A stretch of DNA of 35,267 bases from Jimgerdemannia flammicorona. Lineage: Eukaryota > Mucoromycota > Endogonomycetes > Endogonales > Endogonaceae. Positions 11,272 through 20,150 of this stretch are shown here, one piece after another. The notes below the pieces were generated by a model. It had not been told where the DNA came from. It saw only the letters and a list, made by a program, of their open reading frames with translations, and did no database searches. The stretch spans positions 1 through 35,267 of the forward strand of contig RBNI01000259.1 in assembly GCA_003990745.1 (NCBI GenBank), read 5' to 3'. Both the position numbers and the translations under genes were made by a program. Each line of letters starts with the position of its first letter. The stretch's first letter is position 1.

Positions 11272-13011
11272 CTATTCAAATTTGGTCTCCTTCTTCAGTA
11301 GCTCATAGATAGGTGCTGCAATGTTGGAGTATCCTTTGATGAATCTTCTGTAGTAGCTGGCCAGTCCAAGGAAGGCATGGACTTCTGTGGTTGTTCTGGG
11401 TCTTGAGTAGGCTGCAACAGCCTCGATCTTCATGGGGTCTGTGTGGATTCCAGTCTGGTTGATGAGGTGTCCTTGGTAGGCGATTTCTTGAGTGGCAAAC
11501 TTACATTTCTTGGACTTGATGTAGAGGCCATGCTCCTTGAGTCTCTTGAGGGCTAGCTGTATGTGATTGACATGTTCCCATGTGATGTTGCTGAAGATGA
11601 TCACATCATCAATATAGACAAAGAGCCATTTTCCGATCTCATTGCTGAAGACTCTGTTCATCATTTGCTGGAAACTTGCTGGGGCATTGCACATTCCAAA
11701 TGGCATTCGCAGGTAGATATAGATGGCATCAGGTGTGATGAAGGCTGATTTCTCACTGGTATCTTGAGTGAGACTGATCTGATGGAAGTCTGAGAACAGA
11801 TCCAAGATGGTGTAGTATTTGGCTTCGCTTCCAAGGGTGGTAAGGATTTCTTGAATATTTGGCAAGGGCTGTCTATCCTTCTTGGTGATGGCATTGAGCT
11901 TCCTGTAGTCAATGCAGAGTCTTGGTGCAAACTCTCCAGGCTTACTTCCTTTCTTTGAGGCTAGGACAATGGGTGAGGCCAAGGGGCTGATAGCTTGCTT
12001 GATGATTCTGGCTTCTTCCATTTCCTTGAGTTCTGCTTGCAGCCACTCTCTGTAGGCAGGTGGTATGGGTCTGGCTTTCTGGTAGATAGGCTTGGTATCA
12101 CTAGTGTCAACTTCATGGTAGTACTTGGATTCTTGATTGTGGATATCTCTAAAGTCTGTAGCAAGTACTTCTTCATTCTGGTGCAGGATCTTGAGAAGTT
12201 GTTCCTCCAGGGGAAAGTTTTCTCCAATGATATATATGTGCTTGTTCTGGTCCTTGTCTTTCTTGTGCTCAAGTTCGGTAATCTTGGTGGTGGTATAGAC
12301 TCCTCTTCCAGTAGATCCAAAGCCTTGTTCTCCTCTCTTGGTCTTGATGAGTTCAATGGCTTCAATGATCTTGGACTTCTTGACTTCGTGGATCAGCATC
12401 TGGCCAATCCTGTCATGCTTCTTGACTTCAAAGGGGGTGGTGTGGTTGTGATTTCTGACTATAAGGAAGATCTCGCCAGTGTAATTAGGATCAATTACTT
12501 CTCCTTCAACTGAGATTTCACTTTTGGCCAGACTGCTCCTGGTCTTGATAATTCTGGTATGGTTTTCTGGTAACTTGACTCCAATTCTAGTGCCAAGTAG
12601 AGTGGTGGTCTGTGGTTCGAGGGTAGCATCTTGAATGCTGGCAAGGTCCATTCCTATGGCTCCTTCAGTCTTGTATTCTGGGATCTTGGCTTCAGGGTGA
12701 AACTTCTTGACCTTGAGAGTGATGTCTGATTCTTGTTCCTCCTTATCATCACTGTCAGCTTGAAGCTCTGGGGGCTGGTCATCTTCTTCAGCTTTCCTTT
12801 TTGCTTTAGTGGCTTCTTGCTCATGTTTCTGTTGGTGGATTTTCCTGACTTCACTGATACAGGACCAGCAGTCATTCAGGTGTTCAGAGCAGTACATCCT
12901 AGTACCATGGGGGCATCTTCCTTGAGGGGCATAGCTATCGATGATCTTGTTGTACCACTGCTCATCTGTGAGCTTGGGTGTCTTGCTCTTGTTCTTGTTC
13001 ACCAAGTGCAT
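11272..13011 (-). CDS. Gypsy A1 pol segment: Cys-rich linker, dUTPase, reverse transcriptase (579 codons open)
   Basis: An uninterrupted 579-residue stretch. Residues 33-51 form a Cys/His cluster (CPHGTRMYCSEHLNDCWSC). Residues about 117-236 carry all five trimeric dUTPase motifs: GAIGMDLAS (117-125), RSSLA (158-162), VIDPNYTGEI (172-181), RIGQMLI (201-207) and RGEQGFGSTG (226-235). A basic/acidic linker leads to gypsy RT with LCIDYRKLNAI (365-375), LRMPFGMCNAPASFQ (434-448) and intact YIDD (466-469). dUTPase hydrolyses dUTP to dUMP and would limit uracil in element cDNA; RT copies element RNA. The Met at 13011 is internal: in A2 the frame runs in from protease, and A1 has a 1-nt loss near 13160 upstream. 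The frame ends at a TAG shared with A2. This is the best preserved coding piece of the family, though not an independent gene. Confidence 0.9.
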   Translation of the reverse strand: MHLVNKNKSKTPKLTDEQWYNKIIDSYAPQGRCPHGTRMYCSEHLNDCWSCISEVRKIHQQKHEQEATKAKRKAEEDDQPPELQADSDDKEEQESDITLKVKKFHPEAKIPEYKTEGAIGMDLASIQDATLEPQTTTLLGTRIGVKLPENHTRIIKTRSSLAKSEISVEGEVIDPNYTGEIFLIVRNHNHTTPFEVKKHDRIGQMLIHEVKKSKIIEAIELIKTKRGEQGFGSTGRGVYTTTKITELEHKKDKDQNKHIYIIGENFPLEEQLLKILHQNEEVLATDFRDIHNQESKYYHEVDTSDTKPIYQKARPIPPAYREWLQAELKEMEEARIIKQAISPLASPIVLASKKGSKPGEFAPRLCIDYRKLNAITKKDRQPLPNIQEILTTLGSEAKYYTILDLFSDFHQISLTQDTSEKSAFITPDAIYIYLRMPFGMCNAPASFQQMMNRVFSNEIGKWLFVYIDDVIIFSNITWEHVNHIQLALKRLKEHGLYIKSKKCKFATQEIAYQGHLINQTGIHTDPMKIEAVAAYSRPRTTTEVHAFLGLASYYRRFIKGYSNIAAPIYELLKKETKFE

Positions 13012-13550
13012 GAAGACCTCTGTGTCTTCTTCATCTTCTTCCTCTATGTCTGGTAGGACTCCTTTGTGGACATTGATAGAGACTCGTACCTTTCTTCCTC
13101 TATAGTTGATCTGTATCTTCTAGGCATTGAGGTCAATGATGGCCCTGGCCTTGTGAAGCCATTGATGCCAATGAGGATGTCATAGTTGGTAGTGCTTGTA
13201 ACAATCACATTTACTGAGATGGTAGCTCCTCCTATCTTGATGGGGACTTCTTGGATTTTGCCAAGGGGGGTAGCTCATGTACCATCTGCTGTGATATAAA
13301 CCATCTTGGTGGACTCTTCAATATCCCAACCTAGGCAGTCAATTGTCTTCTTGCTCATGAGGTATTCTCCAGCACCAGTATCAATGATGGCATTAAAGAT
13401 ATAGTCTTCGATCTGGCAGGGGGTATAGGCTGATGTCTTGTGCTGGTCTTCAGATTCTTTACCTGAGTTCTCGGATTCTTCCTGTACATTGTGAGCTTCT
13501 ACAATCTTGTACTCTTGATTCTTGGTGGTAGTTGCAAGTCCTACTCTCAA
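13012..13550 (-). pseudogene. Gypsy A1 aspartic protease
   Basis: IIDTGAGEYLM carries the D-T-G-A active site of retropepsins, followed by DCLGWDIEES and, after a TGA at 13275-13277, GKIQEVPIKIGGATI and TNYDILIG, matching the flap and C-terminal strand of gypsy proteases. It follows gag in the same frame (13551-14141). A 1-nt loss in the DILIGIN-WLHKARA region near 13160 moves the frame relative to the dUTPase-RT segment; copy A2 retains the continuous frame. The enzyme would cut the gag-pol polyprotein in the particle. Confidence 0.82.
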
Positions 13551-14817
13551 CTGCTGTCTGAAGGCAGGGACTTCAGCTAGCTGTCCAAAAGTAGCATTGA
13601 CCTTCTGTTTCTTGAAGTCCTTGTAGATGTCATACTAGTGGATCTTGGTCTTGTGCAGCTTCTGTTCCTTCTTGCTTTCGCTTTCTCCTGAGACTGAAGT
13701 AGTGCCTTCAATGATTTGGTGGGCAGCTTCATCTAACTCCATATCTTGGTCAATCTCCTCAGGTTGAGTCTTGCTTTGAATAGTGACAGCTGGGGTCTTC
13801 TTTGGTCTTCCAACTGGCTTGCTGTTGCTCTTCTTGTCATAGGGCTTAGACTGGGTTCTGATACCTTCAGTAGCAGGGTAGAATTCAAGCTCCTCATAGT
13901 ATTCTTCATCATCAGTGTCACCAATCTCCTTGATGACTACTGCATTGGCTTGTTCTCTGGTTCTGCTAGCATTGCTTGGTTGAGCTTTGCATCTTATTTC
14001 AGTCATACAATTTTTTGCATAGTGGCCTTCTTCTCTACATCTGAAGCATGTGATGTTATTGCATTCTTCTGTAGCAGCTGCAAATCTATATACATACTGG
14101 TCTCCTGTTTGTACTTCAGACTTCTCTAACAACATCACCAAGGTGTGCAGTCATCTCAGTGAACTGCTTGGTGAGTTCTTCCACTGAATCAGCTTTGGCT
14201 ATCTTGGGGATAGGTGGGGTTGGTTGTCTGTTTATGACTGTGGCAGATAAGATACTAGTTGGCTTTGATGGCTCCATCTTGATGCCAGTTATTTTCTCCA
14301 TTGAGTGTTTGGCAGGGTGTCTGGCAGTCCAATATCTCTGTACAAAGACCACTTTCTGATCAAGGGTCAGTGCAGCTGGGGTAGACCAGATTGCTAGGGC
14401 AATTTCAGGGTGAACTCCTTTGAGAAAAGTTGAATCTGCTATTTGTTCCTTGAGGCAGTCATCATAGCCAGCCAAGATAATCTGGTGGCAGATTCGGATA
14501 TAAAATGAGTTGGAATCTTCACTAAGTCCCTGGCAGATAGTATTGAGTTGATCCTTGAGAGCTTGCTTGATCTCTTCAGTATAATATATTATTCTGAGGA
14601 AGACCTTCATATTGGCAAGTTTAACTGCATCAGTACCAGCAATGGTAGCTGCATTGAACTTGTCTCTGGCAGGTCCTCTGAGGCTGACTGGTAGAAGGGC
14701 CAATTGAGCATCCACACCAAGGGCTCATACAGCAGCGAATTGTTCAAAGTCTTCAATGAAGATCAGGATTAACTATTCAGTAGTATATTCATAGAATGTA
14801 GGGAGATGCATTTCCAT
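13551..14817 (-). pseudogene. Gypsy A1 gag with CCHC knuckle
   Basis: From ATG at 14817 the frame reads MEMHLPTFYEYTTE, then LALLPVSLRGPARDKFNA, IYYTEEIKQALKDQLNTICQ and FLKGVHPEIALAIW, a capsid-like gag. TGA at 14725-14727 precedes the conserved VDAQLALLP segment and is present in A2. Near 14116-14141 the frame shifts; the rest carries the zinc knuckle CFRCREEGHYAKNC (CX2CX4HX4C), acidic DTDDEEYYEELEF and a basic GRPKKTP stretch. TAG near 13635 interrupts the passage into protease. Gag packages element RNA. No gag stop is needed in the family: A2 reads from gag into protease in one frame. Confidence 0.85.
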
Positions 14818-14917
14818 CTTGTCTTGAATTCTTGCAGGGGTAACTCTTGTAGTCAGAGTAGTTGTTGTGGGGGTTGTTCATTTTTCAACTTGAAAGTGAG
14901 GGATTCATCTTGAATCA

Positions 14918-14937
14918 CCAGCCAATGGGCACCAAGT
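14918..14937 (-). other. Candidate primer binding site of gypsy A1
   Basis: Directly inside the 5' LTR the minus strand reads ACTTGGTGCCCATTGGCTGG. It contains TGG a few bases from the LTR, as expected for pairing with a tRNA CCA end, and is identical in A2. I could not match it confidently to a tRNA. Confidence 0.45.
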
Positions 14938-15167
14938 TGTCACGTAGTGGTCGCTAAGTCCTTCAAATATGCCAGATTCTCTTCAAGGTATATCTCTTAG
15001 ACTAACTCAAGTTTGTTATAAGTAAGTTCTTATTGGAGTACCTTCCCAAGGTCTTATAGTCCTCAAACTTCTTATCTTTAAACTGTCTTGATATCTCATA
15101 GATTGCTTGTAAGGAAGTGTATGTAAGTGAACTAGAACTGACTTTATTTCAGAGGAAATAAGAGGGG

Positions 15168-15175
15168 TATTTATA
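15168..15175 (-). promoter_or_regulatory. TATA box P2 of A1 5' LTR
   Basis: TATAAATA on the minus strand, downstream of the LTR reading frame and upstream of gag; the likely start of the genomic transcript. Confidence 0.5.
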
Positions 15176-15289
15176 CAAAATATAATTCAATGGTTGCTAG
15201 GATATAAAGCTAAATATAAATTCCAATAACTAAAACTACTAAGTTCCAGGGTTGGTACTGGTAGTTGTACAGGTTCAGGATGCTGGTAT

Positions 15290-15446
15290 TATCCAGTGTT
15301 ATATGAGAATACCAGTGTTGGAACAATTTCGCATCACCTCAGAATACCGGTGCTGGCATTATCTGGTGTTACATGAGAATACCGGTGCTGGCATTATCTG
15401 GTGTTACATGAGAATACCGGTGCTGGCATTATCCAGTATAACAAAG
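15290..15446 (-). repeat. 35-bp tandem repeat, four units
   Basis: GAATACC(A/G)GTG(C/T)TGG starts at 15307, 15342, 15377 and 15412, exactly 35 bp apart. One unit more than the 3' LTR of the same element. Confidence 0.88.
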
Positions 15447-15449
15447 AAC

Positions 15450-16240
15450 TTAGAGCAGAAAGTTCAGGACCATGGGGGCTTCATCATCCTCATCATCATT
15501 GCTGAAGAAGATGAGATCTACGAATTCGTCATGCAGGTTGCGCGTTTCGCGTACCTCAATGTCACACAGGATGACATCATCACCGATGACATCATCACGT
15601 TTGGCTGTGGTGGGGAAATCAGGAACAAGGTCTGGAGCTCTCTAGTCTATAAGGTTCTCTTCCACAAAATAGGGGATAAATGTGGGGTCTTGGGGAAATC
15701 TAACTTGGATGCTTGGGTCTTGGAATACTGAGATCAATCCTTGCAGGAATTGGTCTGGGTTGTCCTGAAGGATGGGGTGCCAGAAGTCTTCTACTTCTTC
15801 ACTGTTGAGGGTGATAGTAGACTGGGCTTCTGTAGCCATTCTGGCTTCTAGTGCATTGATATAGTGGGCTCCAAGTTGGGGATCGACCATGGTACATGCC
15901 TGAAGATCTGATGGATCTTCTTAGCTGTCCTCGTTTCACGTATATCCATGGGAGTGGCATCTTGTAGCTCTTGGGTGCTGGCCTGTGGGAACTCCTGGTA
16001 GAGGAGGTTTCCTATTTTATACTCCTGCTACATTTGGAGGCATTCGATAGCAATGGTGATCCTTGTTTCTATTTCATGGCGGTAGAGAATGAAGTGATAA
16101 GGGTCTGCAGTACCCAGATAGACACTAGGAGTTCTTCTTGAGTGGGTCCCCATGTCTCTTCTGATGTCTTGAAACATCCTTTCTTCAACCAAGGTACCTT
16201 GGTAGTTCCTTGATCTTGAGGTTTGGTGAGTGGCAGGCAT
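15450..16240 (-). pseudogene. LTR-encoded protein, copy in A1 5' LTR
   Basis: Starts with ATG at 16240 (MPATHQTSRSRNYQG) and ends with NFLL(stop) at 15450, the same ends as the other copies. Damage: TAG at 16028-16030 for Trp of QMWQEY, a 34-bp deletion near 15868 that removes EYVRVSDFRDL and shifts the frame, and TAG at 15642-15644 for Trp of LIDWRAPD. It has the longer acidic region with a duplicated DDVI block (DDVIGDDVI). Family unrecognised. Confidence 0.6.
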
Positions 16241-16321
16241 TTCATTTGTGGTAAGTTTTTGAGCTATTTTGGAATTAGTGGTTCTTATTGGTTGCTGCTA
16301 CTGCGGTTCCTTGATCCTTCT

Positions 16322-16327
16322 TTTATA
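16322..16327 (-). promoter_or_regulatory. TATA box P1 of A1 5' LTR
   Basis: AATATAAAAG on the minus strand about 85 bp before the ATG at 16240. Confidence 0.5.
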
Positions 16328-16482
16328 TTCTTCAGGATGCTTGTACTGTGGTCACAATGACTCACAGTTGGTCATCATTGCTCATCTCATCTGCCATATA
16401 ATCTTCTTGTGCTCCAATCTGGTGGCTTGCAAGGAAAGGCTGTCTTCTGTGCTGATGTCATCATTCTAGAGTCACCGTTACA

Positions 16483-17885
16483 CTAGCTAAGATAAGATGC
16501 TTGGTACCAAGAAAAGACAAGAATGTTCTAGTAGTATCTGGATACTGAGAGGAGATTTCCAAGTAAGTAGAAGGTGCTAAAATATAGTAGAATGTTTAAG
16601 AAATGACAAAAAAAGACTAGCTAAAAGATACAAAAATATACTAAGGCTAAATATGACTATAAAATTATTATAGTTATAGTAAGTTGGTAGCTATAGTTCA
16701 TTTTGTTTATACTCAGGAGATGGGGTTGTCAGTTTGATCTCAAGGCTTGTCTAGAGATATAGGTTATGTTCTCCAGTCTCTTTATTATAGTTGAAGTAAT
16801 TGGGTATAAATGTAGATTAGTATTTATGCCAGTGATCATTATCTCAATAGGTCTTGTAGATAGTTACATATGAACTGCTATAAGTTTATCAGCAAGATTG
16901 ACAGGATGATCAGGATTGGCAGAGATCCTTAGCTGGAGATTATATCAGTATCAGAGGGGTCACTGTCTTCTGCTTTATCATTGTCAAATTAGATTATATC
17001 ATAGATGTCCTTTATAGTATATCCAACTTAAGGTATTTGCAGAATATGGTCATTAGGATAAAGGAAGGATCTTTTGTAGTTTAAATATATTCAATATACT
17101 TATAGTTGAGTTCTTATACTAACTTATTTGACAAAGTATAGGTCAAGTTCAATGGCTCTTTCTGATTGACATTGAGAGATCTGAGCCTTTGGATGAAGCT
17201 TCTTAATCTTAAATTCAGGTTGACTGATAGTAGAGTTGACAGATGTATCTTTGAACAATATGGTAACTGGTCTTGAGAGTTCACTGATCTTCTTAGGACA
17301 TTTGGTTACAATATGTCCTATTTGATAACAAAAGAAATAAGCTCTAGATTTCTTTAGATAGTTTTTTTCTTCAGAAGTAAGCTTGTTGTTCTTCTTATTT
17401 ATTATATCTAGATCTATTAGTGCTGGGCCAACTACTTTGGGTTAGTTCTTGTTATAGTTCTCAAAGTGAGTATTCTGGTTCAAAGTAGTTATTAAAAGTG
17501 ATGACATCAAACCTATTGGTAATTCTCATGGCCTCATTGAGGATCTGTAGCTCTTTTAGCTCAATCTTGACTTGTGTATTTCCTTTTAAGCCTCAGATAG
17601 AGTGGTCTATCTTTTTATCTTCAGATATTACTGGTAGTTTAAGTAAAATTAACAGAAATTATATATTATAGCTTTGCACAGACTTGAGTTATTTGATATT
17701 TGCTAGCTTATCTCAGACTAACTTGGTAATATTAGTAGACTTGAACTGCTGATAGAGGGCCTCTTTAAAAGATTTCCAGTTCTGGATTCTTATATTTGAG
17801 TATATAGAAGTAGTCATAATATGATTGTATTACCAGATGGCTGTATTTCCTTAGAGGAGTATAGTGGTAAATTGAACTTATATAC
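16483..17885 (-). mobile_element. Gypsy family B, fragment 2
   Basis: The part 17300-17885 matches the gag segment at 6480-7065 of fragment 1, including the CCHC region (near 17300-17350) and the alanine/leucine-rich gag core. 16487-17290 on the minus strand would be the sequence after gag; short pieces such as PDHPVNLADKLIAVHM and KAEDSDPSDTD can be read but I do not recognise a protease active site. The match to fragment 1 stops abruptly near 17885. All frames are full of stops. Confidence 0.6.
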
Positions 17886-18109
17886 TATATCATTATAGAA
17901 GAAAACTGGAGTACCAAACTCAAACCAAAATAAGAAGAACTCTATTTTATTTATAAAAGGTTTATAAATCATACTTATTTACTCAAGACTCTAATAGAGT
18001 TATATTTAAGACTAAGATATACTGTAACTAGTGCTCCAAATAAGTCAATTCAAATCAAATCTGGATTCAATTCATTATATGATAGATTGATCTAAATCTC
18101 AAATCTGAA

Positions 18110-18385
18110 GTCATCTGAATTAACTCAGATTAATCTGAATTACCCCATCTAAATTGCCCTATCTGAATCACCCATCTGAATCACCTCATCTGAACCATTC
18201 CATCCAAACCACTCAATCTGAATCACTTAATCCAAATCACTCAATCTGAATCACTCAATCTAAATCCTCTAATTCAAATCCTCTAATTTATTTGAATTCT
18301 TTAATCTAAATCCTTATCTAAATTCTTCAACTGAATTCTCTAATCTAAATTCTCTAATCTGAATCCTCCAATTTGAATCCTCCAC
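18110..18385. repeat. Degenerate 14-bp minisatellite
   Basis: About twenty imperfect units related to CACTCAATCTGAAT; the region 18200-18290 shows the 14-bp phase most clearly. Variation between units is mainly C/T and G/A. Confidence 0.75.
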
Positions 18386-18955
18386 ATGACTTATATATCA
18401 GATGTATCCATATATATAATATATATACATGCAAATACACATACAAATACATATGCATGCATATGCAAACATATGTCAATAGATCAGTCTTCAATAGTTT
18501 ATAGTACTGATAATACTTCAAGTCAAACATCCTTAATAGTTTCATACCTTCTATATAATCCTCACTCTGAAATCTAGCAATATTGTACTAAGATAAGAGA
18601 TAATATTATTTGTAACTATTATAGGTAAAAAATTAAAAAAAAAAAAGAAGATGTATCTATAATATAACTGATACTTTGTTTGATACACACATGATACTAT
18701 TTCATCTACCCCCATAAACTATACAGTCAGAAGTTCAAAATTCTTGGTAGTTTGACTTTGAAAAATATATCAATATATAAAAAACAAGTACTCTGACAAA
18801 ATAAAAAAGAACATGAAGACAAATAAAATTGATATCCAAGCTATGGTGGGTACATTTATCTGATTGCCTGACCATTACCAACAACCCCATTTAATCAAAA
18901 ATATTCAGCTATACTCTTCAGCAGAATTTTGAAATTAGCTCATTTACTGAATTAT

Positions 18956-18959
18956 GTAC
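18956..18959. repeat. Gypsy A2 target-site duplication, left copy
   Basis: GTAC, repeated at 32735-32738 directly after the 3' LTR. Confidence 0.75.
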
Positions 18960-19114
18960 TGTAACGGTGACCCTAGAATGATGACATCAGCACAGAAGAC
19001 AGCCTTTCCTTGCAAGCCACCAGATCAGAGCACAAGAAGATTATACAGTATGTGAGATGAGCAATGATGACCAACTGTGAGTTATTGTGACCATAGCACA
19101 AGTATCCTGAAGAA

Positions 19115-19120
19115 TATAAA
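19115..19120 (+). promoter_or_regulatory. TATA box P1 upstream of the LTR reading frame (A2 5' LTR)
   Basis: GAATATAAAAGAAGG, 82 bp before the second of two close ATGs (19197 and 19202); the 19202 ATG is the one in frame with the long LTR reading frame. All four LTRs keep this box unchanged at its core. Confidence 0.55.
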
Positions 19121-19201
19121 AGAAGGATCAAGGAACTACAGTAGCAGTAACCAACAAGAACCACCAATCCCAAAATAGCTCAAAGACTTACCACAAATGA
19201 A

Positions 19202-20038
19202 ATGCCTGCTGCCCACCAAACCTCAAGGTCAAGGAATCACCAAGGTATCTCAATCAAGGAAAGAATGTTCCAAGACATCAGAAGAGCCATGGGGACCTGC
19301 TCAAGAAGGACTCCTAGTGTTAACCTGGGTACTGCAGATCCTTATTACTTCATTCTCTACCACTGCAAAATGGAAACAAGGATCACCATTGCTACTGAAT
19401 ACCTCCAAATGTGGCAGGAGTATGAAATAGGAAACCTCCTCTGCCAGGAGTTCCCACAGGCCAGCACCCAAGAGCTATAAGATACCACTCCCATGGATAT
19501 ATATGAAATGAGGACAGCTAAGAAGATCCATCAGATCTTCAGGCATGCACCATAGTTGATCCCCAACTTGGAGTATGTTAGAGTCTCAGACTTCAGAGAC
19601 CTGTCATCCCACCGTATCAATGTGCTAGAAGCCAGAGTGGCTACAGAAGCCCAGTCCACTATCACCCTCAATAGTGAAGAAGTAGAAGACTTCTGGCATC
19701 CTATCCTCCAGGATAACCCAGATCAATTCCTGCAAGGATTGATCTCAGTATTCCAAGGCCCAAGCATCCAGGTTAGACCTCCCCAAGACCCCACATTTGT
19801 TCCCTATTTTATGGAAGAGAACCTCATAGACTGGAGAGCTCCAGATCTCCTTATTCCTGATTTCCCCATCACAGCCGAATGTGATGATGTCATCAGCGAT
19901 GATGTCATCCTGTGCAACATCGACATATGTGAGATGTATAATGAAGTACACAAAAACAATGAATTCGTGGATCTTATCTCCTTCAGTGATGATGATGACG
20001 AGGATGAAGCCCCCATAGTCCTGAACTTTCTGCTCTAA
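19202..20038 (+). pseudogene. LTR-encoded protein, copy in A2 5' LTR (best full-length version)
   Basis: One reading frame from ATG 19202 to TAA 20036-20038, 278 residues, with two internal stops: TAA 19478-19480 at a Gln codon (QEL-QDATPMD in another copy) and TAG 19553-19555 at Trp (HAPWSIPN). No frameshift in this copy. Features: basic start, MFQDIRRAMGTCSRRTPS, NLGTADPYYFILY, QMWQEYEIGNLLC, EYVRVSDFRDLSSHRI, LQDNPDQFLQGLISVFQGP, NLIDWRAPD, duplicated DDVI block, and acidic ISFSDDDDEDEAP before NFLL. No signal peptide or membrane segment is visible. No family recognised. It overlaps no gag or pol; its own TATA box and its presence in both LTRs suggest a separate accessory transcript. Inference only for expression. 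Confidence 0.7.
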
Positions 20039-20049
20039 GTTCTTTGTTA

Positions 20050-20145
20050 TATTGGATAATGCCAGCACTGGTATTCTGAGGTGATGCAAAATTGTTCCAG
20101 CACTGGCATTTTGATGTGACACTAAATAATGCTAGCATTCTGAAC
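20050..20145 (+). repeat. 35-bp tandem repeat of A2 5' LTR
   Basis: CAGCACTGG at 20063 and 20098 with a weaker third unit (TAGCATTCTG) at about 20133, period 35 bp. The opposite-strand equivalents are in A1. Confidence 0.7.
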
Positions 20146-20150
20146 CTGTA
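20146..20150. repeat. Copia target-site duplication, left copy
   Basis: CTGTA, repeated at 25227-25231. The uninterrupted target is visible in the A2 3' LTR as CCTGTACAACCATCAG near 32399. Confidence 0.92.

Larger units (their letters stand above)
7715..16482 (-). mobile_element. Gypsy A1: complete dUTPase-encoding Ty3/gypsy element
   Basis: The element runs on the minus strand from 16482 to 7715, 8768 bp. Its LTRs (16482-14938 and 9243-7715) begin TGTAA and end GTCAC/GACA-type termini. The duplication CTAG is present directly outside both ends (7711-7714 and 16483-16486). Internal order: primer site, gag, protease, Cys-rich linker, dUTPase, reverse transcriptase, RNase H, integrase, polypurine tract. 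Metaviridae elements with a dUTPase have been described in fungi; presence of the domain in this place is directly seen. Stops and frameshifts make the copy inactive, although its central 579-codon frame is open. Confidence 0.95.
14938..16482 (-). repeat. Gypsy A1 5' LTR
   Basis: 1545 bp, TGTAACGG at 16482 and TGTCAC (reverse complement of GTGACA) at 14938. It carries the LTR reading frame (16240-15450), the two TATA boxes (16322-16327 and 15168-15175), four 35-bp repeats, and a 34-bp deletion near 15868 that breaks the reading frame. Confidence 0.93.
17886..18959. other. AT-rich stretch without recognised genes
   Basis: About 1.07 kb between gypsy B and gypsy A2. It holds the 14-bp minisatellite (18110-18385), an alternating AT/ATGCAT patch near 18400-18475 and an A-run at 18627-18648. 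Two overlapping short open frames at 18354-18577 are within simple sequence and are not credible genes. The right end (about 18840-18959) may be the start of the hAT relic that continues at 32739, but I could not recognise a zinc finger there. Confidence 0.6.

Noticed and set aside
11995..13056. Plus-strand frames rich in Leu, Val and Phe opposite gypsy A1 pol
   Set aside because: Antisense shadows of the 579-codon dUTPase-RT segment.
15290..15446. Possible CRISPR array from the regular 35-bp repeats
   Set aside because: There are no spacers of different sequence: the whole 35 bp is repeated, so it is a tandem repeat. The window is eukaryotic transposon sequence.
18354..18577. Two overlapping 63-codon frames (Tyr/His-rich)
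   Set aside because: Inside ATATAC/ATGCAT simple sequence and the minisatellite edge; not credible coding.
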